Source of the DNA: CALZJC01 sp041574955
GTDB lineage: Bacteria > Acidobacteriota > Thermoanaerobaculia > Multivoradales > JAHEKO01
DNA length: 21,051 nucleotides
Reading direction: 5' to 3'
Assembly: GCA_041574955.1 (NCBI GenBank)
Contig: JBFGNS010000077.1
Location: 1 to 21,051 of the forward strand
Shown: positions 7,452 through 15,421 of the stretch, in pieces
Numbering within the stretch: position 1 is the first letter of the stretch
Layout: every line of letters begins with the position of its first letter
Program-made: the position numbers and the translations under genes
Notes under the pieces: generated by a model
What the model was told of the DNA's origin: nothing
What the model saw: the letters and a program-made list of their open reading frames with translations, nothing else
Database searches by the model: none

Positions 7452-9025
7452 AGCGCGAGCTGATGTGGCGCGGCCTCGTGATCGCGGCGGTGGTGGCGAT
7501 AGCCGCCTGGTCGGCCTACCCCCTGGACGAGAGCGTCAACCTGGGGCTCGACCTGCAGGGCGGCATCCACCTGGTGCTGCAGGTGCAGTCGGAGGACGCC
7601 ATCCGGTCGGAGACCAACAAGGACATGGACCGGCTGCTGCAGGAGCTGCGCGACGCCGGCGTGTCGACCGTCAGCGCCGGCCAGGAGTCGAACACCGCCT
7701 TCGAGGTGACCGGGGTCACCTCGGACCGCGACGTGGCTGTGTCGGAGATCGTCGAAGACTACCTGCCGGGCTGGAACTGGCAGCGGCGGGGCGAGCTGCT
7801 GCGCTTCGACATGAAGGCGCAGAACGTCAACGAGATCCGCAACCTGGCGGTCACCCAGGCGCTCGAGACGATCCGCAACCGGGTGGACGCCTTCGGCGTG
7901 GCGGAGCCGGTGATCCAGCGCCAGGGGCTGGAGGGCAGCGACCGGCTGGTGGTGCAGCTGCCCGGCGTCGACGACCCCGAGCGCGTCAAGAGCCTGATCA
8001 AGAACACCGCCTTCCTGGAGTTCCGGCTGGTCGATTACCCGCCGGGCGGCGGCGGCGTCGGGTCGCGCGAGCAGGCGCTGGCCAACTACGGCGGCCGGCT
8101 GCCCGACCGGCTCGAGCTGCTGAGCGGCCCGGTCAAGGGCCCCGGCGGCGAGACGGTGGGCACCCAGTACTACGCGGTCGAGCGCCGGCCGGTGATCACC
8201 GGCCGTGATCTCAAGACCGCGCGCCCCGGGCTCGGCGAGTTCAACCAGCCGGTGGTCAACTTCTTCCTCACCCACGAGGGCGGCGAGCTGTTCGCCAAGG
8301 CGACCGGCGACAACGTCGGCAAGGGGCTGGCGATCGTGCTCGACGGCAACGTCGTGTCGGCGCCCAACATCAAGAGCCGTATCGGCGACTCGGGCCTGAT
8401 CGAGGGATCGTTCACCCGGCAGGAGGTCGAGGATCTGTCGACCGTGCTGCGCTCGGGCGCGCTGCCCGCCGGCATCACCTACCTCGAGGAGCGCACCGTC
8501 GGGCCGGCGCTCGGTCAGGACTCGATCGACCGCGGGCTCGAGGCCGGCCTGCTGGGGCTGATGCTGGTGGTGCTCGCAATGATGGTGGTCTACAAGGGCA
8601 CCGGCATCAACGCGGTCGTCGCGCTGACTCTGAACATCGTCCTGATCTTCGGCGCGCTGGCCTACTTCGGTGCCACGCTGACGCTGCCGGGCATCGCCGG
8701 CATCGTGCTGACCATCGGCATGGCGGTGGACGCCAACGTGCTCATCTTCGAGCGCATCCGGGAGGAGCTGCGGCACGGCCGGACGGTCAAGTCCGCGGTC
8801 GAGGCCGGCTTCGGCAAGGCGCTGTCGTCGGTGCTCGACGCCAACATCACCACCCTGATCGCCGCCCTGTTCCTGTTCCAGTTCGGCACCGGCCCGATCC
8901 GCGGCTTCGCGGTCACCCTGTCGATCGGCATCCTCGCCTCGCTGTTCACCGCCATTTTCGTCAGCCGCTGGCTGTTCGACCTGCTGCTCTCCCGCCGCCG
9001 CCGGGTCGAGCGGCTGTCGATCTAG
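7448..9025 (+). CDS. secD: Protein translocase subunit SecD
   Basis: SecD, with SecF, uses proton flow to pull exported proteins through SecYEG from the periplasmic side. From GTG 7448 it has 525 residues. TM1 is at about 8-24, followed by LGLDLQGGIHLVLQV (the D1 motif), the large periplasmic P1 domain with AVTQALETIRNRVDAFGV-type sequence and VIQRQG, then GLAIVLDGNVVSAPNI and five C-terminal membrane helices. IVLTIGMAVDANVLIFERIREE holds the conserved proton-relay Asp. The start overlaps the yajC stop by 4 bp. The upstream extension of this reading frame (from 6926) lies inside tgt and yajC and is not real. Confidence 0.96.
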   Translation: MKRELMWRGLVIAAVVAIAAWSAYPLDESVNLGLDLQGGIHLVLQVQSEDAIRSETNKDMDRLLQELRDAGVSTVSAGQESNTAFEVTGVTSDRDVAVSEIVEDYLPGWNWQRRGELLRFDMKAQNVNEIRNLAVTQALETIRNRVDAFGVAEPVIQRQGLEGSDRLVVQLPGVDDPERVKSLIKNTAFLEFRLVDYPPGGGGVGSREQALANYGGRLPDRLELLSGPVKGPGGETVGTQYYAVERRPVITGRDLKTARPGLGEFNQPVVNFFLTHEGGELFAKATGDNVGKGLAIVLDGNVVSAPNIKSRIGDSGLIEGSFTRQEVEDLSTVLRSGALPAGITYLEERTVGPALGQDSIDRGLEAGLLGLMLVVLAMMVVYKGTGINAVVALTLNIVLIFGALAYFGATLTLPGIAGIVLTIGMAVDANVLIFERIREELRHGRTVKSAVEAGFGKALSSVLDANITTLIAALFLFQFGTGPIRGFAVTLSIGILASLFTAIFVSRWLFDLLLSRRRRVERLSI

Positions 9026-9054
9026 CCGCGGCGGGCCGCTCCGGGAAGAGACCA

Positions 9055-10233
9055 ATGGAGTTCTTTCGCGACACCCACATCGATTTCATGAAGTACCGCC
9101 GCATCTGGATCGCGGTGTCGGCAGTGCTGCTGGTCGTTTCCCTGCTGGCCATCTTCGTCCACGGCAAGCTCAACCTGGGGATCGACTTCGCTGGCGGCAC
9201 CCAGCTGACCCTCAAGTTCCAGCAACCGCCGGTGGTCGACGAGCTGCGCTCGGTGGTCGAGGCCGCCGGCGTGCGGGAGGCTCAGATCCAGCGCTTCGAC
9301 GTCGAGGAGGCCAACTCGGTGATCATCAAGACGCCGAGCCTCGAGGGCAGCGAGGAGGGCAGTCAGGCGCAGGTGATCGCGGCGCTCGATGAGCGCTACA
9401 ACGGCGCCGGCGAGCGGTTCGACCTCAACCGCAAGGGCGTCGAGGCGCTGACCGCGCTGCTGGCCGAGCTGGACCCCGACGGGCTGGCCGCCGCCGACCC
9501 CGAGACCGCGTCCGACTACTACCAGACGGTGGCGGAGGCGATCGTCGAGGTGCGGCGGGAGGCCGGGCTGTTCGACTCGTGGCAGCAGGTGGCGGCGGCG
9601 CCCGGCGTCAGCGCGGAAGCGGCGGCGGCGCTCGAGCGGCGGGCCGAGATCGGCAGCTTCGCGGTGCTCGGGGCGGAGAACGTCGGACCGCAGATCGGTG
9701 CCGAGCTCAGGCGTAAGGGCGTGTTGGCGGTGGTGCTGTCGCTGCTCGGCATGCTGGCCTACATCTGGGCGCGCTTCGAGCTGCGCTTCGGCGTCGGAGC
9801 GCTGGTGGCGGTGGCGCACGACGTGTTGCTGGTGCTCGGGCTCTACGCCGTCGCCGACTACGAGTTCAACCTCACCACCATCGCGGCGTTCCTGACCCTG
9901 GTGGGCTACTCGGTGAACGACACCGTGGTGGTGTTCGACCGGGTGCGCGAGAACCTGCGCCGCCGCCGGCGTCAGCCGCTCGAAGAGGTGATGAACCTGA
10001 GCCTCAACCAGATGCTGTCGCGCACCGTGCTGACCTCCGGCACAACCCTGCTGGCGCTCGGCTGCCTGCTCGCTTTCGGTGGCGACGTGCTGCGCGGCTT
10101 CGCCTTCATCCTGACCATCGGGATCGTGGTCGGCACCTATAGCTCGATCTACATCGCCAGCCCGTTCGCGCTGATCTGGGAGCGCTGGTTCGGCGCCGAG
10201 TCGCGCGCCCGCCGAGCCTCCCGCGCCGCCTGA
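9055..10233 (+). CDS. secF: Protein translocase subunit SecF with an extra periplasmic segment
   Basis: SecF is the partner of SecD. The 392-residue protein has TM1 (about 17-35), GIDFAGGTQLTLKF (42-55), and five C-terminal helices with GYSVNDTVVVFDRVREN (284-300), the SecF proton-path motif. Most SecF proteins are near 300-320 residues. The surplus falls between the first periplasmic strand block and TM2, about residues 118-200. There REAGLFDSWQQVAAAPGVS followed by an alanine-rich helix resembles a helix-hairpin-helix unit of the ComEA type. After it, the sequence rejoins the family at AENVGPQIGAELRRKG. ATG 9055 follows GGGAAGAG. The gene is 29 bp after secD, the last of the operon. A very basic linker, RRRRR, follows the ND motif. 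Confidence 0.95.
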   Translation: MEFFRDTHIDFMKYRRIWIAVSAVLLVVSLLAIFVHGKLNLGIDFAGGTQLTLKFQQPPVVDELRSVVEAAGVREAQIQRFDVEEANSVIIKTPSLEGSEEGSQAQVIAALDERYNGAGERFDLNRKGVEALTALLAELDPDGLAAADPETASDYYQTVAEAIVEVRREAGLFDSWQQVAAAPGVSAEAAAALERRAEIGSFAVLGAENVGPQIGAELRRKGVLAVVLSLLGMLAYIWARFELRFGVGALVAVAHDVLLVLGLYAVADYEFNLTTIAAFLTLVGYSVNDTVVVFDRVRENLRRRRRQPLEEVMNLSLNQMLSRTVLTSGTTLLALGCLLAFGGDVLRGFAFILTIGIVVGTYSSIYIASPFALIWERWFGAESRARRASRAA

Positions 10234-10255
10234 TCGGTTCGCCGCCGCGCGGGTC

Positions 10256-10261
10256 TATAAT
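10256..10261 (+). promoter_or_regulatory. Consensus -10 element upstream of rel
   Basis: A perfect TATAAT lies just after secF. No good -35 is found at 16-18 bp (the sequence there is ATCGGT-like), so the promoter may need an activator. Transcription would begin near 10268, downstream of the ATG at 10260, which rules that ATG out as the start of rel if this promoter is used. Confidence 0.4.
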
Positions 10262-10270
10262 GCCGGCTTT

Positions 10271-10289
10271 GGAGGGCTTCGGGCCCTCC
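10271..10289 (+). other. Stem-loop at the predicted 5' end of the rel mRNA
   Basis: GGAGGGC and GCCCTCC form a perfect 7-bp stem around TTCGG. It directly follows the predicted transcription start. It could stabilise the 5' end, hinder translation, or end readthrough from secF, but no T-run follows, so it is not a standard terminator. Confidence 0.45.
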
Positions 10290-10337
10290 GGGGCGCGAGC
10301 ATCTTTCGCCATCGGGGGCGCCGACAGCACCGGCCAG

Positions 10338-12554
10338 ATGGCGACCGCCCGCAAACGCCGCAAGCAGCCGCAGCCGCCGGTTTCACCGGCGCTCGACGAG
10401 GTGCGCCTCGAGGACATCTTCGAGCGCCTCGACGAGTCGGGGCGCGGCTACGACGGACGGTTCCTGCGCGGCGTCTACGACTATTCGCTCGACCGCCACG
10501 GCGACCAGCAGCGCGCCTCCGGCGAGCCGTACATGACGCACCCGCTGCAGGTCGCCTACCTGCTGGCCGATCTGCGCTTCGACGAGGTGTGCGTGGCGGT
10601 CGGCCTGCTGCACGACGTGCTCGAGGACACCCTGGCGACCCTCGACGAGCTGCACCAGCGGTTCGGCGAGGAGGTGGCGACGCTGGTCGACGGCGTCACC
10701 AAGATCGGCCTGCACTCCTACGTGCGGCGCGACGAGGCCCAGGCGGAGACCTTCCGCAAGCTGATCCTGGCGTCGGCCAAGGACATCCGCGTGATCCTGG
10801 TCAAGCTCGCCGACCGGCTGCACAACATGATGACGCTGGAGCACCTCGAGCCCGAGTCGCGCCGCCGCATCTCGCGCGAGACGCTCGAGATCTACGCCCC
10901 GATCGCCCACCGGCTGGGCATGTCGCGGGTGCAGGGTGAGCTCGAAGACCTGGCGTTCTTCTACCTCTACCCGCACCAGTTCGCCGAGCTCGACTTGCGC
11001 CTCCAGGCCAAGCTCAAGATCGGCCGCAACGACAGCGAGAGGATCCGCTCGCAGCTCGAGGAGCAGCTCAAGCAGGCCGGCCTCGAGGCCGACATCAGCT
11101 ACCGGGTCAAGCGGTACTACTCGATCTACAGCAAGCTGCTGCGCCAGGGCATCGACATCTCGCAGCTCTACGACTACCTGGCCTACCGCATCGTCACCGA
11201 GGAGCTGCGCGACTGCTACGCAGCGCTGGGAGTGGTGCATCAGGGCTGGCGCCCGGTGCCGGGCCGGTTCAAAGACTACATCGCGATGCCCAAGCCCAAC
11301 CTCTACCAGTCGCTGCACACCACCGTGGTGAGCGCCACCGGCCAGCCGTTCGAGGTGCAGATCCGCACCCGCGAGATGGACCTGGTGGCGGAGGAGGGCA
11401 TCGCCGCCCACTGGCGGTACAAGGCCGCCGACGCCGGCGATGGCGACCGCGACATCGTCTGGCTGCGCCAGCTGCTCGAGTGGCAGCAGGAGGTGGACGA
11501 CCCGCGGACCTTCCTGTCGACGCTGAAGATAGACCTCTATCCGGACGAGGTCTACTGCTTCACCCCCAAGGGCGATGTCTTGAGCCTGCCGCGCGGCGCG
11601 ACGCCTCTCGACTTCGCCTACAAGATCCACACCGAGCTCGGGCACCACTGCGTCGGGGCGCGCGTCAACGGCAAGCTCGTGCCGCTGCGCACGGAGCTGC
11701 GCAACGGCCAGCTCGTGGAGGTGATGACCAACCCCAACCGAGTGCCGAGCCGCGACTGGCTCAGCTTCGTGGTCACCTCGCGCGCCAAGAGCAAGATCCG
11801 CCACTGGCTCAACACCGAGCAGAAGAAGCGCTCGACCGAGATCGGGCGCCGGCTGCTCGAGCGGGAGCTGCGGCGGCACAAGCTGAGCCTCAAGCGGCTG
11901 TTGGGCAGCGACGAGCTGACCCGCTATCTCGCCGACGAGGGAATCGGCGGCGAGGACGAGATGCTGAGCCGTATCGGCTTCGGCAAGCTGGGGCCGCGGC
12001 AGGTGCTCGACCGGGTGCTCGACGCCGAGCAGCTGGCAGTGGAGGCGGAGGAGCCGGGCCGGCTGCGCCAGGCGGTGTCGCGCATGCTGCCGTTCGGCAG
12101 CTCGGCGATCGCGGTGCGCGGCTCCGGCGACCTTCTGGCCTACCTGGCGAAATGCTGCAACCCGCTGCCGGGAGAGGAGATCGTGGGCTACATCACCCGC
12201 GGCCGCGGCGTGTCGGTCCACTCGGTGGAGTGTCGCAACGTCAAGAACCTGCTCTACAACCCCGAGCGCGAGATCGAGGTGGAGTGGGCAAAGCCGGCGG
12301 GCGAGGTGTTCCCGATCGTCCTCAACATCGAGACCGAGGACGAACCGGGGATGCTGGCCCGCCTCACCGAGGTGATCGCGCGGCTCGACGGCAACATCCG
12401 TCAGATCGAGGCCGAGGCAATCGAGACCGGCCGCGGCCGGATCAAGGTGGCGGTCGAGGTGCGCAACCGCCGGCACCTCGAGAAGATCCGCGTGTCGCTA
12501 CGCGGCGTCTCGGGAGTGCTGCACGTGGACCGGCAGATGGGCGCGGCCGACTAG
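10338..12554 (+). CDS. rel: Bifunctional (p)ppGpp synthetase/hydrolase Rel
   Basis: Makes and degrades the stringent-response alarmone (p)ppGpp. From ATG 10338 the protein has 738 residues, the usual Rel/SpoT length. Order of domains: HD hydrolase (HDVLEDT at 92-98, VKLADRLHNM at about 155-164), synthetase (RFKDYIAMPKPNLYQSLHTTV near 310-330, then FEVQIRTREMD), TGS (DEVYCFTPKGDVLSLPRGATPLDFAY from about 402), zinc-finger-like region (AKCCNPLPGEEIVGYITRGRG near 603) and a C-terminal ACT domain (about 656-738). The HD residues are intact and the synthetase motif is RFKD, the RxKD form of bifunctional enzymes rather than ExDD of RelA; both activities are therefore expected. An upstream in-frame ATG at 10260 lies before the likely transcription start. 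No strong Shine-Dalgarno precedes 10338. The gene is convergent with rpmB. Confidence 0.95.
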   Translation: MATARKRRKQPQPPVSPALDEVRLEDIFERLDESGRGYDGRFLRGVYDYSLDRHGDQQRASGEPYMTHPLQVAYLLADLRFDEVCVAVGLLHDVLEDTLATLDELHQRFGEEVATLVDGVTKIGLHSYVRRDEAQAETFRKLILASAKDIRVILVKLADRLHNMMTLEHLEPESRRRISRETLEIYAPIAHRLGMSRVQGELEDLAFFYLYPHQFAELDLRLQAKLKIGRNDSERIRSQLEEQLKQAGLEADISYRVKRYYSIYSKLLRQGIDISQLYDYLAYRIVTEELRDCYAALGVVHQGWRPVPGRFKDYIAMPKPNLYQSLHTTVVSATGQPFEVQIRTREMDLVAEEGIAAHWRYKAADAGDGDRDIVWLRQLLEWQQEVDDPRTFLSTLKIDLYPDEVYCFTPKGDVLSLPRGATPLDFAYKIHTELGHHCVGARVNGKLVPLRTELRNGQLVEVMTNPNRVPSRDWLSFVVTSRAKSKIRHWLNTEQKKRSTEIGRRLLERELRRHKLSLKRLLGSDELTRYLADEGIGGEDEMLSRIGFGKLGPRQVLDRVLDAEQLAVEAEEPGRLRQAVSRMLPFGSSAIAVRGSGDLLAYLAKCCNPLPGEEIVGYITRGRGVSVHSVECRNVKNLLYNPEREIEVEWAKPAGEVFPIVLNIETEDEPGMLARLTEVIARLDGNIRQIEAEAIETGRGRIKVAVEVRNRRHLEKIRVSLRGVSGVLHVDRQMGAAD

Positions 12555-12571
12555 CCTGAACGTCTCACCGA

Positions 12572-12586
12572 GCCGCGGCGAGCGGC
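12572..12586 (+). terminator. Weak hairpin after rel
   Basis: GCCGC and GCGGC pair around GGCGA, 17 bp after the rel stop. No T-run follows, so factor-independent termination is doubtful. The 104-bp convergent gap (12555-12658) holds nothing else I can support except the palindrome next to rpmB. Confidence 0.22.
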
Positions 12587-12641
12587 CGCAGATGCTTGAA
12601 GATACGCGACTTACCGCCGGAGAGCAGCGCCGGTGCCGCGC

Positions 12642-12657
12642 CGCCGGCCGGCCGGCG
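12642..12657. repeat. Perfect 16-bp palindrome next to the rpmB stop
   Basis: CGCCGGCCGGCCGGCG reads the same on both strands and sits immediately after the rpmB stop codon. It could act as a transcript 3' hairpin, but its small loop and the lack of a T-run make this uncertain. Confidence 0.35.
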
Positions 12658-12658
12658 A

Positions 12659-12892
12659 TCAGGCCTCGCCGGCCGCCGACTCTTCGGGCGCCCAGTTGCG
12701 CGGCGCCGGCTTCTCGACCTTGCCGCTGCGCAGGCAACGGGTGCAGACCCAGACCCGCTGCACGTTACCGTCGACGACGGCGCGGATGCGCTGCAGGTTG
12801 GGCTTGAAGGTGCGCGAGCTGACGTTGTGCGCGTGACTGATCTGGCGGCCGACGACGGTCTGCTTGCCGCAGAAAGCACAGTTCTTTGCCAT
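12659..12892 (-). CDS. rpmB: 50S ribosomal protein L28
   Basis: A 77-residue large-subunit ribosomal protein. It begins MAKNCAFCGKQTVVG, followed by ISHAHNVSSRTFKPNLQRIR and VWVCTRCLRSGKVEK, all typical of L28. The CAFC and CTRC pairs make this the zinc-binding (C+) form. ATG 12892 is preceded by GAAGGAGA seven bases upstream, a strong ribosome site; the longer reading frame from 13048 runs through the intergenic region and is not needed. The last ~15 residues (PRNWAPEESAAGEA) are an acidic tail beyond the core. It stands alone on the minus strand between rel and the pil operon. Confidence 0.95.
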   Translation of the reverse strand: MAKNCAFCGKQTVVGRQISHAHNVSSRTFKPNLQRIRAVVDGNVQRVWVCTRCLRSGKVEKPAPRNWAPEESAAGEA

Positions 12893-12935
12893 GTTGGGTC
12901 TCCTTCGCGCCGGTCGGCGCCAGGACAGAACGGGC

Positions 12936-12966
12936 AGTCTAGCAGACAAGCGGTGTGGTGGGCCAA
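12936..12966 (-). promoter_or_regulatory. Tentative rpmB promoter
   Basis: On the minus strand TTGGCC (12966-12961), 19 bp, TAGACT (12941-12936). Both boxes are the same as those proposed ahead of the SRPBCC gene. The spacing is long, so this is weak. It would give a leader of about 37 nt before the rpmB ATG. Confidence 0.28.
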
Positions 12967-13056
12967 CCGCCGCCCCGGGCGGGAGGGCTGATGCTGCCGG
13001 CCGGACTCCGCGTGCAGGCCGCCCCGAAACGGCGTAAACTACTGTCACTTATGCCC

Positions 13057-13085
13057 TTGACACCCTGGTGGGTTCTTGCTAGCTT
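13057..13085 (+). promoter_or_regulatory. Promoter of the pilMNOPQ operon
   Basis: A perfect TTGACA (13057-13062), a 17-bp spacer and TAGCTT (13080-13085), which keeps TAnnnT. The predicted start is near 13092, leaving a leader of about 60 nt that is clearly more AT-rich than its surroundings (ATTCTTTAAC, ATAAACAC, ATTTTAAGG). AAGGGGG at 13137-13143 is the likely ribosome site for GTG 13155, at a somewhat long distance. Confidence 0.5.
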
Positions 13086-13154
13086 GCAGTGATTCTTTAA
13101 CTTTCGGCGTGCAAAGTGCCATAAACACTGGATTTTAAGGGGGTCCCAACCGCC

Positions 13155-14210
13155 GTGTTCTGGTCTCGCTCGAAGGGGGTCGTCGGTGTCGACATCGGCA
13201 GCTCCGCCGTCAAGCTGGTCGAGCTCTCCGAGCGCAAGGGGGAGTTCCACCTGCAGCGCGTCGGCGTCGAGCCGCTGTCGCCGGAGGCGATCGTGGACGG
13301 CTCGATCATGGACTCCTCGCTGGTGGTGGACGCCATCAACCGGCTGGCCGAGGAGGCGGGGGTCAAGAACCAGAACTTCGCCACCTCGGTTTCCGGGCAC
13401 TCGGTGATCATCAAGAAGATCGAAGTGCCGGCGGCGGCCGAGGAGGAGCTCGCAGAGTCGATCCAGTGGGAGGCCGAGCAGTACATCCCGTTCGACATCA
13501 ACGACGTGCGCCTGGACTACCTGGTGCTGTCGACGCCCGACGCAGGTGAGGAGTCGATGGAGATCCTGCTGGTAGCGGTCAAGCGCGACAAGGTCAACGA
13601 CTACGTGTCGGTGATCAGCCAGTGCGGCAAGACCGCGTCGATCGTCGACCTCGACGTGTTCGCGCTGCAGAACGCCTACGAGGCCAACTACGACCTCGAC
13701 CCGACGCGGGTGGTGGCGTTGGTCAACATGGGTGCCGGCGTGACCAACATCAACATCCTGGCGCGCGGCGCGACGGTGTTCTGGCGCGACATCTCGTTCG
13801 GCGGCAACCAGTTCAGCGAGGCGCTGCAGCGCGAGTTCAACCTGTCGTTCGAGCAGGCCGAGCACGTCAAGCGCGGCGGTCAGGTGGAGGGCTGCTCGCC
13901 GGCGGAGGCGCGCGCCGTGCTCGACGCGGTGTCGGTGGAGATGGCGGCCGAGATCCAGAAGACCTTCGACTTCTTCGCCGCCACCGCCGCCCAGGAGACG
14001 GTGGACGAGCTGGTGCTGGCCGGCGGTTGCTCGCTGACGCCCAACCTGCCGCAGATCCTGCAGGAGCGCTTCGGCGTGCCCACCGAGTTGATCAACCCTC
14101 TGCGCCGGGTAGGATTCAAGGAGAGCGACTTCGACGCCCAGTGGCTGCAGTCGATCTCCCCCATGCTGACGGTGGCGCTGGGGCTGGCGGTGCGCAAGAT
14201 CGGGGACTGA
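13155..14210 (+). CDS. pilM: Type IV pilus assembly protein PilM
   Basis: PilM is the cytoplasmic actin-like ATPase of the pilus alignment subcomplex; its groove binds the N-terminal INLL-type tail of PilN. The 351-residue protein has GVDIGSSAVKLVEL (about 10-23, phosphate 1), WEAEQYIPFDINDV (family hallmark, about 110), NMGAGVTNINILARG (phosphate 2, about 194-208) and VLAGGCSLTPNLPQIL (adenosine motif, near 292). The start is GTG, giving MFWSRSKG. It is the first gene of pilMNOPQ, with 4 bp between its stop and pilN. Confidence 0.95.
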   Translation: MFWSRSKGVVGVDIGSSAVKLVELSERKGEFHLQRVGVEPLSPEAIVDGSIMDSSLVVDAINRLAEEAGVKNQNFATSVSGHSVIIKKIEVPAAAEEELAESIQWEAEQYIPFDINDVRLDYLVLSTPDAGEESMEILLVAVKRDKVNDYVSVISQCGKTASIVDLDVFALQNAYEANYDLDPTRVVALVNMGAGVTNINILARGATVFWRDISFGGNQFSEALQREFNLSFEQAEHVKRGGQVEGCSPAEARAVLDAVSVEMAAEIQKTFDFFAATAAQETVDELVLAGGCSLTPNLPQILQERFGVPTELINPLRRVGFKESDFDAQWLQSISPMLTVALGLAVRKIGD

Positions 14211-14214
14211 GCGG

Positions 14215-14817
14215 ATGATCCGGATCAACCTGCTGGCTGAAGGCAAGAAGCCGGTCGTCTCCAAGAAGCCGGCGCGGCAGATCGGCTGGAAGTCGATCCT
14301 GGAGAGCGAGAACCTGGCGGCCTGGGTGCTGCTGGCGGTGGCGGCGCTCGGCCTGCTGGTGGTGGGCGGCCGCCTGCTGATGCTCAACGGCAAGATCTCG
14401 GGCCTGCGTGCCGACGTCGAGACTTTCCAGAAAGAGGTCGACGAGCTGGCTCCGATCATCAAGGAGGTCGAGGACTTCAAGGCCAAGCAGGCGGAGCTGG
14501 AGAACAAGGTCGAGGTCATCAAGCAGCTGCAGGCCAACCAGCGCGGCCCGGTGCGGATCATGGACTACGTCTCATCCGCCGTGCCCGAGCTGCTGTGGCT
14601 CAACCGGATGGATGTCGCCGCCAACCAGATCACCGTCAGCGGTGAAGCGTTCAACACAAACGCAGTGGCGAATTTCATGGAAAACCTCGACCGTTTCCCC
14701 GAGTTTCAGGAGCCGGTGCTCAAGGACACGGCACAGCGGGGAGCGGTCTACACGTTCACGGTGACGTTCAACTACGCCTTTCCCGTCGAGGGCGGCGGCG
14801 AGGCGGTCGAGGGCTGA
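14215..14817 (+). CDS. pilN: Type IV pilus assembly protein PilN
   Basis: Bitopic inner-membrane protein joining cytoplasmic PilM to periplasmic PilO. The 200-residue protein starts MIRINLLAEG, the conserved tail that docks into PilM. A membrane helix spans about residues 35-56 (AAWVLLAVAALGLLVVGG), then a coiled coil (about 62-105), then the small ferredoxin-like domain with ELLWLNRMDVAANQITVSGEA. A Gly/Glu-rich end (VEGGGEAVEG) follows. It sits 4 bp after pilM and one base before the pilO start. Confidence 0.93.
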   Translation: MIRINLLAEGKKPVVSKKPARQIGWKSILESENLAAWVLLAVAALGLLVVGGRLLMLNGKISGLRADVETFQKEVDELAPIIKEVEDFKAKQAELENKVEVIKQLQANQRGPVRIMDYVSSAVPELLWLNRMDVAANQITVSGEAFNTNAVANFMENLDRFPEFQEPVLKDTAQRGAVYTFTVTFNYAFPVEGGGEAVEG

Positions 14818-14818
14818 G

Positions 14819-15421
14819 GTGCAGACCGGACTCGAAGGCAAGCCCTGGTTCTTCGGCGCCGCGGTCGGCGTGGTGCTGGCCATCGGCCTCTACCTGCTGG
14901 CCAACATGCTGCTGTTCAAGCCGCGCCAGCAGACGATCAGCGATCTCGAGGCGCGGCGCTCGACGCTGCAGACCCAGATCCAGGAGGGCCGCGCCGCGCG
15001 TCAGCAGCTGCCTCGCTTCCGCGAGGAGGTCCGCAAGCTGGAGCTCGAGCTCGACCGGCTGCTGCGCATCCTGCCGTCGCGCCGCAACACCCCGGAGCTG
15101 CTGCGGCGCGTGCGCTCGCTGGCCGAGCAGGGCGACTTCGATCTGCTGCGCTTCACGCCGGGCGGCTTCATCGATCGCGAGTTCTACAGCGAGTGGCCGA
15201 TTTCGATCAACCTGCGCGGCACGTACCACAACCTGGCGCTGTTCTTCGACCGCGTCGGGCGGTTCAACCGCATCATCAACATCGAAGGGCTCCGCATCGA
15301 CGCCAACCGGCGGGGCGATCCGCGCCACACGCTGGCGGCCAGCTTCCAGGCCAAGACGTTCATCTACAAGGAGCCCGAGCCCGAGCTCGCGGCCGGCGCG
15401 CCGGCGGGAGGTGGCCGGTGA
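14819..15421 (+). CDS. pilO: Type IV pilus assembly protein PilO
   Basis: Second bitopic protein of the alignment complex, expected to pair with PilN. 200 residues from GTG 14819: membrane helix at about 11-32 (FGAAVGVVLAIGLYLLANML), a coiled coil at about 38-88, then a periplasmic domain with PELLRRVRSLAEQGDFDLLRF and YHNLALFFDRVGRFNRIINIEGL, both close to the PilO pattern. The C-terminus is a Pro/Glu/Ala/Gly tail. Its TGA overlaps the pilP GTG (GTGA). Confidence 0.92.
   Translation: MQTGLEGKPWFFGAAVGVVLAIGLYLLANMLLFKPRQQTISDLEARRSTLQTQIQEGRAARQQLPRFREEVRKLELELDRLLRILPSRRNTPELLRRVRSLAEQGDFDLLRFTPGGFIDREFYSEWPISINLRGTYHNLALFFDRVGRFNRIINIEGLRIDANRRGDPRHTLAASFQAKTFIYKEPEPELAAGAPAGGGR

Noticed and set aside
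7433..9055. 540-codon open frame antisense to secD, and a 697-codon one antisense to rel (10383-12476)
   Set aside because: Both mirror codon periodicity of conserved genes and have biased, repetitive composition (QHHxDVE-type). No recognisable domain or ribosome site.
13050..13110. Sigma-54 promoter ahead of pilM
   Set aside because: GG and GC pairs are present in TGGTGGGTTCTTGCT, but they are 9 bp apart instead of 10, and the TGGCAC context is missing. The TTGACA promoter fits better.
13086..13154. Cyclic-di-GMP (GEMM) riboswitch in the pilM leader
   Set aside because: A GTGCAAAGTGCC stretch looks faintly similar to part of the motif, but the leader is too short and the two conserved helices and the remaining consensus are absent.
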